Of a DNA stretch of 64,000 nt, positions 24,371 to 32,060 are shown piece after piece (position 1 is the first letter of the stretch; every line of letters begins with the position of its first letter). The stretch comes from Pseudonocardia sp. MH-G8 (GTDB taxonomy: Bacteria > Actinomycetota > Actinomycetes > Mycobacteriales > Pseudonocardiaceae): contig NZ_NKYF01000006.1 in NCBI RefSeq assembly GCF_002262885.1, positions 62,001 to 126,000 of the forward strand. Direction: 5' to 3'. Under the pieces are notes generated by a model that made no database searches, had not been told where the DNA came from, and saw only the letters and a list, made by a program, of their open reading frames with translations. The translations under genes and the position numbers were made by a program.

Positions 24371-24880
24371 TCAGCGGCGCTGCACGATCCCGCGGATGAA
24401 CGCCGCCTGGCCCGCGTGCTGGGCGCAGTCGTCGACCACGCTCACCAGCCGCACACCGAGGGTGACGGGCGGGTCCCAGGCCTCGTCGATCACGCGGTCG
24501 AGGTCGCCCTCGGTGAGGCGGCCGACGTAGTCGAGGCTCGCCGCAGCCACCGCGTCGTAGTAGGCGGTGAGCAGGTCCGGTGACCCGACCCGCACCGCAG
24601 CCACGTCCTCGGACGACTGCCCGTAGCCGATCGCACCGACCGGGAAGGGCAGGGCGAAGCGCTCCGCGAAACCCTGCGCGGTCCACACCTGCTCGGTGCC
24701 GGCGACCCCGGCCACGTGGTCGTCCTGCACGCGGGTGAGGTGCCAGACGAGCCAGCCGATGGAGTTGGCCTGCGGGTCCACCCGGAACGCGAGCTGTTCC
24801 GCGGACAGCCCCTCGACGGCGGCGTGCACCTCCTCCCCGATGCGGGAGTACGAGTCGGTCAGCACGGCGGCGACGTCCAC
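24371..24880 (-). CDS. DinB-fold mycothiol transferase (DUF664) family protein
   Basis: A 169-residue four-helix DinB-type protein. The metal-binding histidines are visible: NSIGWLVWHLTRVQDDHV near residues 39-56 and VDDCAQHAGQAAFIRG near the C-terminus. Such proteins use a divalent metal and often mycothiol to conjugate or detoxify electrophiles in actinobacteria. Start is a GTG at 24880 with only a weak ribosome site. It converges with the MmgE/PrpD gene. Confidence 0.85.
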   Translation of the reverse strand: MDVAAVLTDSYSRIGEEVHAAVEGLSAEQLAFRVDPQANSIGWLVWHLTRVQDDHVAGVAGTEQVWTAQGFAERFALPFPVGAIGYGQSSEDVAAVRVGSPDLLTAYYDAVAAASLDYVGRLTEGDLDRVIDEAWDPPVTLGVRLVSVVDDCAQHAGQAAFIRGIVQRR

Positions 24881-25000
24881 GCTCCGACCCTACGTGCGGT
24901 AAGCGCTCACCGCGCACTTCCGAGGCCGCGTCGATCACGCTAGTGTCGGCGCTCGCATCAGGACGAGGAGCGGCCGGCAGGGCTGCTGGAGGAGGGCTGG

Positions 25001-25807
25001 GTGGACGACCAGATGCCCATGCCCGCCGACGTCGATCTCTCCCGCGCCTCCATCGCCCGCGTGTACGACTACCTGCTGGGCGGCAAGGAACACCTCGACG
25101 TCGACCGGCGCGCCGCGGACGCCCTGCTCAACGTCGTTCCCGAGGCTGCCGAGATCGCGAAGGACAACCGCAGCTTCCTGCGCCGTGGCGTGGAGTACCT
25201 GGTGGGCGAGGCCGGCATCCGCCAGATCGTCGACGTCGGCTCCGGGCTGCCGAGCGCCGGCAACGTGCACGAGGTGGCGCACGCCGTCGATCCGGCCGTG
25301 CGCATCGCCTACGTCGACAACGATCCCGTCGTGCTCGCTCACGCGCGGGCGCTGCTCGCCACCGACGAGCGCACCACGGTGGTCACGGCCGACCTGCGCA
25401 CGCCCGACTCGATCTTCGACCAGCTCGGCACCCACGACCTGCTCGACCTCGACGAGCCGGTGGCAGTGCTGCTGAGCGGCGTGCTGCACCACCTGTCCGA
25501 CGACGACGATCCCAGCGCGGTCGTCGCGACGGTGCGCGACCGGCTCTCCCCCGGCAGCTACCTGCTCCTCTCGCACTTCCTCTTCGACGACGAGTCGCGC
25601 GCCTTCGCACTCGAGCGCGCTTTCCTGCACGGGGGCCTGGGCTCGGGCCGCTTCCGCTCCTGGGACCAGCTGCGCAGCTACTTCGACGGGTTGCAGCTGG
25701 TGGAGCCCGGCCTGGTGTACGCCAACGACTGGCGGCCCGACGAGCACACACCCGTCGACGGGCCGGTGCACACGCTGCACGCCGCCGGGATCGGTCGCAA
25801 GGCGTAG
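25001..25807 (+). CDS. SAV2177-type SAM-dependent methyltransferase (PF04672)
   Basis: A 268-residue methyltransferase of the actinobacterial DUF574 class. The family signature SRASIARVYDYLLGGKEHLDVDRRAAD is near residues 14-40, then DNRSFLRRGVEYL, the SAM motif QIVDVGSGLPSAGNVHEVA near 78-96, and IAYVDNDPVVLAHARALL. Members are numerous in streptomycetes and relatives; substrates are mostly unknown. GTG at 25001 follows GGAGG. Downstream is a strong hairpin. Confidence 0.92.
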   Translation: MDDQMPMPADVDLSRASIARVYDYLLGGKEHLDVDRRAADALLNVVPEAAEIAKDNRSFLRRGVEYLVGEAGIRQIVDVGSGLPSAGNVHEVAHAVDPAVRIAYVDNDPVVLAHARALLATDERTTVVTADLRTPDSIFDQLGTHDLLDLDEPVAVLLSGVLHHLSDDDDPSAVVATVRDRLSPGSYLLLSHFLFDDESRAFALERAFLHGGLGSGRFRSWDQLRSYFDGLQLVEPGLVYANDWRPDEHTPVDGPVHTLHAAGIGRKA

Positions 25808-25832
25808 ACGCGCGCGCCGCACGACCGACGGG

Positions 25833-25860
25833 ACGAGGCTCCGAGGACGCCTCGGCTCGT
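25833..25860. terminator. Bidirectional hairpin terminator
   Basis: CCGAGG-ACG-CCTCGG (25841-25855) is extended outward by ACGAG (25833-25837) pairing with CTCGT (25856-25860), with a three-base bulge. It lies between the convergent methyltransferase (stop 25807) and DUF222 protein (stop 25896), the expected place for a shared terminator. Confidence 0.65.
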
Positions 25861-25895
25861 TCGGCGGCGGCCCGGCCGGTCGCCTCGGAACGGTC

Positions 25896-27902
25896 TCAGA
25901 ACGGCGGCCGCTCGTCGTCCGGCCGAGGACCGTGCGCCGGCGCCGGAGGAGGTCGCCCGGGTGGCCCCGCACGTGGACGGCGCAGGATCCGCCGTCCGTC
26001 ACGGCGCAACCGCTGATCGATCTCTCTGGCCGTTTCCTGCGGTGGATGCGGCGCCGGATCCGGATCAGGAAGATCCGGACGGACCGGTTCTCCGCGCGTG
26101 AGGTAGACCCGCCCGAGTGGGCTGACCCACCGGAACCGGCCCGGACCGGGCTGGGTGAGCGCCCAACCGCGCTCCTTGTCGGGATGATGCCGCTTGCACT
26201 GAGGCCCGATGTTGCTCTCCACGGTCCGGCCGCCGAGACCGTGATCGCGGGTGTGGTCCAGATCCGAGCGGCGCGCCGAGCGAGTGCAGCCAGGCCCGCA
26301 GCAGGTGCGATCCCGGATACGGACGTGCTCGGCCAGCGGGCCACGCGCGAACCGCGCATACGGGTGCGCGTCGAGAAGCCCGCGCAGCCGATCACGGTCG
26401 GCCCAGCGGGCGGCGATCTCGGCCACCACGGCCTGCCACTCGCCCAGAACAGGACCAGAGGCGTAGGCCTCCAGCTCGGCGACTGCCACGTGCAGCTCGA
26501 CCACGCCTCCCCGCACCCGCTCCGCCCCGGCCCGGCGCCCTCGGACGTGGTCACGGCCCCGACGCCGTAGCGGGCCGGCGAGCAGGAGGTGCCCGGTGGC
26601 GTCGACGACGGCGAACCGCCACACCGCCCCACGCCGCTGCGCGGCAACCGCATCCCGGGCAAGATCGGCGCAGACCGGCCCGAGACCGGGGATCTCCCCG
26701 GGACGCTCGTCGAGGCCGGCGAGCGTGGCCAGGCCGAGGCGGATCTCGATGCCCTCCCGCACGCCGATCGGGCCTCCTGTGCGACAGCTGCCGGGCTGAC
26801 CGGTCGGCGGTGCGGGGCGTCCAGGCTCGGAGTGATCCGGGGGCCGGTCGTCACCCCCTCCACCCGCCTCGGTGCGGATCACGACGTCGTCCCCGGTCGC
26901 GCCGATGGTTGCGACAGCAGCCTTGCCCGCCGGGTCGTCGTCGGGATCGCCGCCGTCGGGATCGTCATCGGGACCGCCGTCGTCAGGCCCGCCCGGGTCG
27001 TCGTCGCCCGGGTCGTCGGTGTCGTCGTCGGTGTCGTCGTCGGGGTTGTCCTCGGGCCGGGGGCCGGCACGTAGCAGGTCGATGATCTGAGCCTCGGTGA
27101 GGCCGTCGAACAGACCGTTGAGCATCCCCAGGTAGAGATCCGCGCTGATCTGCGAACGCCGCCCGGGATGCCCGGCACGTATGGCCGCATCGCTCAACCG
27201 GTCCAGACGCGCTGCCGCAGCCGCGGCCTCGTCCGCGGGCAGCCCGTGCCCCACCACGGTGGCGGTGCCGGTGGCCGGGTCCAGGAACAACGCCACACCG
27301 CGTTGTTGCACCGCGCGGCGATACCGGCGGCGCCGGAACTGCGGATCGATCGCGTACAACGCCCGGTAGATCCGGTCCGCCAACTGCTTGGCGGTCAGCC
27401 CCGGCGCCAACGGCAGGAAACGTTCACACAACCGGCGGCTCTGCTCGACGGTGACATCCCCGGTGTCCGGGTCGAGGTAGTCGACGAACACCCCGGCCTT
27501 TCCGCGGTCGATCCGACCCTGGTGGAACGCCGTGAACACCATCGGCAGGCGTTCGGTCAACGCGGTGGCGAACCCGAGCTCCCGCTCGGCGGCGGTGGGC
27601 GTCCAGGTCAGGGCCGCGGCGATCTCGTGGCCCGCCCACTCGTGGTGCTCCACCGACCGTGCCACCGCCTCGGCCCGGGCCGAGACGGGAAGCCCGCCGA
27701 TCGGGACGGTGTGGGAGAGCTGGTTGAGCCCGGCCAGCAGTTCGGCATCCTCGTGGGACCGCTGCCGCAGGTGGGCCTGCAGCAGCTCGGGCACCCGCGA
27801 GTTGGGCACGGAGCCCCACGGGAGCGCGTGCAGCAGCGCGGACAACTGGGGGCCGGGCGGGGTGGTGACCGCCCGGTCCACGAGATCCAGCACTGCCGAC
27901 AT
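25896..27902 (-). CDS. HNH endonuclease with DUF222 (13E12-type) domain
   Basis: A 668-residue protein of the actinobacterial 13E12/REP13E12-like family. DUF222 covers roughly residues 30-270, with AAALTWTPTAAERELGFATAL and VDYLDPDTGDVTVEQSR. An Asp/Gly/Pro-rich linker rich in DDD and DPGG repeats spans about 281-326. The C-terminal HNH nuclease motif around residues 540-590 has paired cysteines (CCGPGC), SDLDHTRDHGLGG and CKRHHPDKE, consistent with a zinc-stabilised HNH. These proteins are presumed DNA-acting and several mycobacterial members belong to the LexA regulon. An SOS box lies just upstream of the ATG. Confidence 0.88.
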   Translation of the reverse strand: MSAVLDLVDRAVTTPPGPQLSALLHALPWGSVPNSRVPELLQAHLRQRSHEDAELLAGLNQLSHTVPIGGLPVSARAEAVARSVEHHEWAGHEIAAALTWTPTAAERELGFATALTERLPMVFTAFHQGRIDRGKAGVFVDYLDPDTGDVTVEQSRRLCERFLPLAPGLTAKQLADRIYRALYAIDPQFRRRRYRRAVQQRGVALFLDPATGTATVVGHGLPADEAAAAAARLDRLSDAAIRAGHPGRRSQISADLYLGMLNGLFDGLTEAQIIDLLRAGPRPEDNPDDDTDDDTDDPGDDDPGGPDDGGPDDDPDGGDPDDDPAGKAAVATIGATGDDVVIRTEAGGGGDDRPPDHSEPGRPAPPTGQPGSCRTGGPIGVREGIEIRLGLATLAGLDERPGEIPGLGPVCADLARDAVAAQRRGAVWRFAVVDATGHLLLAGPLRRRGRDHVRGRRAGAERVRGGVVELHVAVAELEAYASGPVLGEWQAVVAEIAARWADRDRLRGLLDAHPYARFARGPLAEHVRIRDRTCCGPGCTRSARRSDLDHTRDHGLGGRTVESNIGPQCKRHHPDKERGWALTQPGPGRFRWVSPLGRVYLTRGEPVRPDLPDPDPAPHPPQETAREIDQRLRRDGRRILRRPRAGPPGRPPPAPAHGPRPDDERPPF

Positions 27903-27905
27903 GAT

Positions 27906-27921
27906 TCGAACATAGATTCGA
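27906..27921 (-). promoter_or_regulatory. LexA SOS box overlapping a leaderless promoter
   Basis: TCGAAC-ATAG-ATTCGA matches the actinobacterial SOS box (TCGAAC, four bases, GTTCGA) at 11 of 12 half-site positions. It ends four bases before the ATG of the DUF222 gene. On the minus strand TATGTT followed by six bases then ATG is positioned as a -10 for a leaderless transcript, and there is no ribosome site. LexA bound here would cover both. Confidence 0.7.
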
Positions 27922-28023
27922 CCCCCGACATTTCGTGGCCGATCCCGAAAGGCTTCCAGGGTTCACCCGAAGCGCCCATCCATCGGTGACGAAAGGTGAG
28001 ATCCTGCGGCGGACGTGCGCGTC

Positions 28024-28338
28024 CTAGTCCCACTCCCGGCTCAGCCGCCGCAGCATGTCCTGCGACCCCACGGGTGTCTCGGCCTGCGCCGTGACCTGTT
28101 CCATCACGGCGAGGTAGCGCTCCACGTCCACACGCTCGTCCAGATAGACAGCACTGGTCAGCTGCTCGGTGTGGTCGATGTCGGGCAGATCGGGCAGCAG
28201 TCCGGGGATGAGCTGCCCGTGGAAGGTGCGCAGGTACTCGGCCGCCTGTCCAGGCGCAGGTACATCTCGAACCGGGGTGGCAGCGGGTCGCTGTACTGCT
28301 GCCACCGACCCGGGTAGTGCGTATGCCGCGGCGGCCGG
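28024..28338 (-). pseudogene. Remnant of an XRE/DUF5753 regulator
   Basis: Two fragments of a DUF5753 protein remain. One frame encodes GRWQQYSDPLPPRFEMYLRLD (about 28275-28338); a base appears lost after LRLD, and the next frame (28024 to about 28275) continues AAEYLRTFHGQLIPGLL. It then jumps to DLPDIDHTEQLTSAVYLDERVDVERYLAVMEQV and stops at 28024. In intact proteins an N-terminal HTH precedes the first fragment and roughly 100 residues separate LIPGLL from the HTEQLTSA region. Both are missing, so no regulator is made. It lies next to its usual partner, DUF397. Confidence 0.75.
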
Positions 28339-28350
28339 ACGGGCGGCGAC

Positions 28351-28590
28351 TCAGCCCGCCAGGTCGTCGAACTCCCCGTCCTTGGCACCGCGGAGGAAGG
28401 CCGCGATCTCGGCCCGCGTGTACACCAGTGCCGGGCCGTGCGGGTCGCGCGAGTTGCGCACCGCGACCGCGCCGCTCGCCAGGGCCGCCACCTCGATGCA
28501 GTCACCACTCGGGTTGCTCGCCCGGCTCTTGCGCCACGTGACGGCGCCGAGCTCGTCCGCGGCGATGCCGTTGTCCTCGTTGTGCTGCAT
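28351..28590 (-). CDS. DUF397 domain protein
   Basis: A 79-residue protein. The DUF397 signature VTWRKSRASNPSGDCIEVA is at about residues 17-35, followed by VAVRNSRDPHGPALVYTRAEIAAFLRGAKDGEFD. ATG at 28590 follows GGGGAGA. DUF397 proteins are typically encoded beside an XRE/DUF5753 regulator, and pairs of this type act in development or as toxin-antitoxin-like modules in streptomycetes. Here the partner just downstream is only a remnant, leaving DUF397 an orphan unless it works with a distant regulator. Confidence 0.9.
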   Translation of the reverse strand: MQHNEDNGIAADELGAVTWRKSRASNPSGDCIEVAALASGAVAVRNSRDPHGPALVYTRAEIAAFLRGAKDGEFDDLAG

Positions 28591-28695
28591 GTGTTCTCCC
28601 CGATGCCAGCGCCAGGTGTACGCCTCAGATGTACGCGACGAATGTACTTGCAGACGCGCTTGCATCCGCAAGCCGGAGTGGGGACACTGACTCCC

Positions 28696-28965
28696 ATGAG
28701 CGGGGGCGATCGGTCAGGTCCAGGCACCGTCGACACGATCACCGTCACCTGCTGCGTGGACAGCCACGCGCACGAGGTGCCCGACACCGAGCTCGCCGAG
28801 GCTGCCCGTCGCCTCGATGGCTGCTTCCAGGCGCTGTGCGGCCACCGCATCACCGCCGCCTCGATGGTGGAGCCGGACGGCCAGCCGTGCCTGCTGTGCG
28901 CCGCGATCCGCGAACGCACCAGCGCGCCCCGCCGCGGCGCTCGCCTGCAGCGCATCCTGGGCTGA
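28696..28965 (+). CDS. Small Cys/His-rich hypothetical protein
   Basis: An 89-residue protein, divergent from the DUF397 gene. Features: TVTCCVDSHAHEVPDTELAEAA, then ALCGHRITAASMVEPDG and CLLCAAIRE. The ordered Cys/His residues (CC, H, C-GH, C-x-x-C) suggest a zinc-binding fold. Homologous small proteins with the ALCGH...AASM-x-EPDG...C-x-LC pattern are common in the Pseudonocardiales; function is unknown. ATG at 28696 is taken. A strong terminator follows. Confidence 0.75.
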   Translation: MSGGDRSGPGTVDTITVTCCVDSHAHEVPDTELAEAARRLDGCFQALCGHRITAASMVEPDGQPCLLCAAIRERTSAPRRGARLQRILG

Positions 28966-29000
28966 CCACCTCCCCGGCACCCCCGCACCGGCTACTACGA

Positions 29001-29031
29001 GCAGCACCCGCCCGGGCAGGGCGGGTGCTGC
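29001..29031 (+). terminator. Strong 13-bp hairpin terminator
   Basis: GCAGCACCCGCCC, loop GGGCA, GGGCGGGTGCTGC form a perfect 13-base stem 35 bases after the stop of the small Cys-rich gene. It is the strongest simple hairpin noticed in the window. It also separates that gene from the amine oxidase at 29215. Confidence 0.75.
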
Positions 29032-29214
29032 CGCCGGCCGGAGCGGACCCCGGCCGATGCGTCCGCAGCCGGGGGGATCACCGCGGACGCCTGGATGACT
29101 CGCATCCGCCCGAGGTTCGTTACCGGTTCGGCCCGATCGGCGGGTGGTGTCGCCGGCCGGTGCGGGAGACAGTGGAGAACGAATTGGGGCCGCACCCGGC
29201 GAAGGAGCCTTCTC

Positions 29215-31125
29215 GTGACCGCTACCGAGCAGCGTCCGTCCACCACCGTCGTCCATCCCCTGGATCCGTTGTCGGCCGCCGAGGTCGGCGCCGCGGCCGC
29301 GTTGCTGCGCGAGGCCGGTCACGCCGGCCCGACGTGCCGGTTCGTCTCGCTCGTGCTGCACGAGCCGGCAAAGGCCGCGGTCCTGGCGTTCGACGCCGAC
29401 GCCACCCCCGTGGCCCGCGAGGTCGCCGCGGTCGTGCTCGATCGGGCCGACGGGCGCACCTACGAGGCCGGCGTGTCGCTGACCGATTCGGCCGTGACGC
29501 GCTGGGAGCACGTGCCCGGTGTGCAGCCGCAGGTGCTGCTCGAGGAGTTCTTCGCCTGCGAGGAGATCGTGAAGGCCGACCCGGGCGTGCAGGAGGCGCT
29601 GCGGGAGCGCGGGATCACCGAGTTCGGCGGCGTGATGGTGGACCCGTGGTCGGCGGGCCACTACGGCGACGAGACCGAGGGCAGGCTGGTCCGCGCGCTG
29701 GTCTGGGTCAAGATCGGCGGCCCCGACGACAACGGCTACGCGCATCCCGTCGAGAACCTCGTCGTCTACGTCGACACCCTCGCCGGGCGGGTCGCGACGA
29801 TCGAGGACCACGGCGTCGTGCCCGTCCCGCAGCAGCCGGGCAACTACACGGCCGCGGACGTGGAGCCGCGCACGGACCTGAAGCCCATCTCGATCACCCA
29901 GCCCGAGGGCACCTCCTTCGAGGTGGACGGGCACGAGGTGCGCTGGCAGAAGTGGCGGTTCCGGGTGGGGTTCACCCCGCGCGAGGGCCTGGTGCTGCAC
30001 ACCGTCCGGTACGCCGACGCGGGCCGTGAGCGCTCGGTCCTGCACCGCGCGTCGCTCTCGGAGATGGTGGTGCCCTACGGGGACCCGGCGCCCACCCACC
30101 GGCGCAAGAACGCGTTCGACGCGGGCGAGTACAACATCGGCACCCTGGCCAACCCCCTCGAGCTGGGCTGCGACTGCCTCGGCGAGATCCGCTACTTCGA
30201 CGCCGTCCTCGCCGACGGCGACGGCAACCCGCTGACCATCCCGAACGCCGTGTGCCTGCACGAGGAGGACCACGGCCTGCTGTGGAAGCACACCGACTTC
30301 CGCACCGAGAAGGTCGAGGTCCGCCGCTCCCGTCGCCTGGTCATCTCGTTCGTCGCCACCGTGGGCAACTACGAGTACGGCTTCTTCTGGTACCTCTACC
30401 AGGACGGCACGATCGAGTTCGACGTCAAGCTGACCGGGATCATGTCCACCGGCGCCGTGCCGCCCGGCACCACCCCGACCCACGGCCAGCTGCTCAACAC
30501 CGACGGCCTCTACGCGCCGATCCACCAGCACGTGTTCAACATGCGCCTGGACTTCGACGTGGACGGCACCGCCAACTCGGTCTACGAGATCGACACCGAG
30601 ACCGATCCGCCCGGCCCCGACAACCCGCTCGGCAACGCGTTCCGCACCACCGCCACCCGCTTGGAGACCGAGCTCGCGGCCCGGCGGCGGGTGAGCCTGG
30701 ACCGGGCTCGCTACTGGGTCGTGCGCAGCACCCACGCCCGCAACGCCGTCGGCGAGCCCACCGCGTACGCCCTCAAGCCCCACGGCACGACCGTGCCGTT
30801 CGCCCGGCCCGAGGCGAGCGTCATGCGGCGGGCCGGGTTCATGGCCCACCACCTCTGGGTCACGCCGCACGCCGAGAGCGAACGGCACGCCGCGGGCGAC
30901 TACCCCAACCAGCACGCCGGCGGTGACGGCCTCCCTGCCTGGACGGCGGCCGACCGCGACGTGACCGACACCGACGTGGTGGTCTGGTACACGTTCGGCT
31001 CGCACCACGTGGCGCGGTTGGAGGACTGGCCGGTGATGCCGGTGCAGCACGTCGGCTTCCTGCTGCAGCCCGCGGGCTTCTTCGACCGCAACCCGGCGCT
31101 CGACGTGCCGCCACCGCACCACTAG
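29215..31125 (+). CDS. Copper-containing primary-amine oxidase
   Basis: A 636-residue copper/topaquinone amine oxidase that converts primary amines to aldehydes with release of ammonia and hydrogen peroxide. The cofactor tyrosine is Tyr386 in VGNYEYGF; the catalytic Asp is Asp329 in EIRYFDAV; copper ligands are His437 and His439 (PIHQHVF) and His552 (WVTPH). N-terminal N2/N3 domains cover residues 1-200. Length and all key residues are intact. GTG at 29215 after AAGGAG is chosen over an upstream in-frame ATG. No signal peptide, so it is cytoplasmic as in Arthrobacter-type enzymes. It stands alone, with no amine transporter or aldehyde dehydrogenase beside it. Confidence 0.95.
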   Translation: MTATEQRPSTTVVHPLDPLSAAEVGAAAALLREAGHAGPTCRFVSLVLHEPAKAAVLAFDADATPVAREVAAVVLDRADGRTYEAGVSLTDSAVTRWEHVPGVQPQVLLEEFFACEEIVKADPGVQEALRERGITEFGGVMVDPWSAGHYGDETEGRLVRALVWVKIGGPDDNGYAHPVENLVVYVDTLAGRVATIEDHGVVPVPQQPGNYTAADVEPRTDLKPISITQPEGTSFEVDGHEVRWQKWRFRVGFTPREGLVLHTVRYADAGRERSVLHRASLSEMVVPYGDPAPTHRRKNAFDAGEYNIGTLANPLELGCDCLGEIRYFDAVLADGDGNPLTIPNAVCLHEEDHGLLWKHTDFRTEKVEVRRSRRLVISFVATVGNYEYGFFWYLYQDGTIEFDVKLTGIMSTGAVPPGTTPTHGQLLNTDGLYAPIHQHVFNMRLDFDVDGTANSVYEIDTETDPPGPDNPLGNAFRTTATRLETELAARRRVSLDRARYWVVRSTHARNAVGEPTAYALKPHGTTVPFARPEASVMRRAGFMAHHLWVTPHAESERHAAGDYPNQHAGGDGLPAWTAADRDVTDTDVVVWYTFGSHHVARLEDWPVMPVQHVGFLLQPAGFFDRNPALDVPPPHH

Positions 31126-31171
31126 CCGGCCGTCGTGCCCCGGTGTCGCCGGCGCTGCGGGCGCGCAGGTG

Positions 31172-31961
31172 TCAGGAGAACTGGATCCCGCCGTCGATCA
31201 TGACCGACTGGCCGGTCATGTAGTCCGAGTCTGGGGAGGCGAGGTAGGACACGAAGCCGGCCACGTCCTCCGGCACCGACACCCGGCCGAGGTGGATCAG
31301 CTCCGAGTACTTCGCGATGGCCGCCCCCTTGCGCAGGCCCTCGTGGTCGGCGAGCTTCTCGTCGATGTGGTCCCACATCGCGGTGCCGACGATGCCCGGG
31401 CAGTAGGCGTTCACGGTGATGCCGTGCTGGGCCCACTCCATCGCGGCGGCCTGCGTGAGCCCGCGCACCGCCCACTTCGAGGCGGAGTAGTGCCCGAGCA
31501 GCGGGAAGGGCCGGTACGCCACGATCGACGCGGCACCGATGATCTTGCCGCCGCCGCCCTGCGCGATCATCTGCTTCGCCGCGGCCGTGTAGCAGAGGTA
31601 CACCCCGCGCAGGTTGATCGACATCAGGTGGTCGAACTCCTCGGGCGTCACCTCCAGCAGCGGCTTCACCTGCGCGATCCCGGCGTTGGCCACCATCACG
31701 TCGAGCTGGTCGAGCTCGCCGACCGCCTGCTGCACCATGGGCCTGCACGGCGTCCGGCTGGGACACGTCGGCCACCACCGCGGCCGAACGCCGCCCCAGC
31801 GCCGCGATCTCGTCGGCGACGCCCTCGAGCTGGTCGCCGTTGGCCTCGATGTCGTTGACTGCCACGTCGAGACCGTCGGCGGCCAGGCGCAGGGCGATGC
31901 CCTTGCCGATGCCCCGCGCAGCCCCCGTGACCAGTGCGACCCGCTTCTCCGATGCAACCAC
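31172..31961 (-). pseudogene. Frameshifted acetoin reductase/butanediol dehydrogenase-like SDR
   Basis: The N-terminal half (31961 to about 31743) encodes RVALVTGAARGIGKGIALRLAADG and AVVADVSQPDAVQA. The C-terminal half (about 31737 to 31172), in another frame, encodes MVQQAVGELDQLDVMVANAG, the catalytic YSASK, GITVNAYCPGIVGTAMW and DYMTGQSVMIDGG. Together they make a complete SDR close to acetoin reductases, but a run of three G (31739-31741; three C on the coding strand, reading GGCCCATGG) has one base too many. Removing one restores a full frame of about 262 residues. The GTG start has a good GGAGG. Either a real frameshift or a sequencing error. Confidence 0.85.
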
Positions 31962-32030
31962 TGCTACCTCCGTTGGTGGTGGGCTCCGGAGGTGAAGCTA
32001 GGGATGCGGGCCGGCTGTGCGCAGGCCTGC

Positions 32031-32051
32031 GGGGTCTCAATATGAGACCCC
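32031..32051. promoter_or_regulatory. Perfect 9-3-9 palindrome between MFS and SDR genes
   Basis: GGGGTCTCA-ATA-TGAGACCCC is a perfect inverted repeat. It sits 10 bases past the stop of the last siderophore-operon gene and 70 bases upstream of the SDR start, all on the minus strand. It could be the operon's terminator or an operator for the SDR; the TGAGACC half-site and A/T centre look more like a protein-binding site. Confidence 0.55.
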
Positions 32052-32060
32052 GGACCTCAC

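Noticed and set aside
25896-27902. HNH protein as part of a group II intron, homing element or phage
   Set aside because: No reverse transcriptase, intron structure, integrase or phage genes surround it; DUF222-HNH proteins are ordinary chromosomal genes in actinomycetes.
31739-31741. Programmed frameshifting at the run of three G in the SDR
   Set aside because: The run is short, has no slippery heptamer and no obvious downstream pseudoknot, and SDRs are not known to use frameshifting; mutation or sequencing error is simpler.
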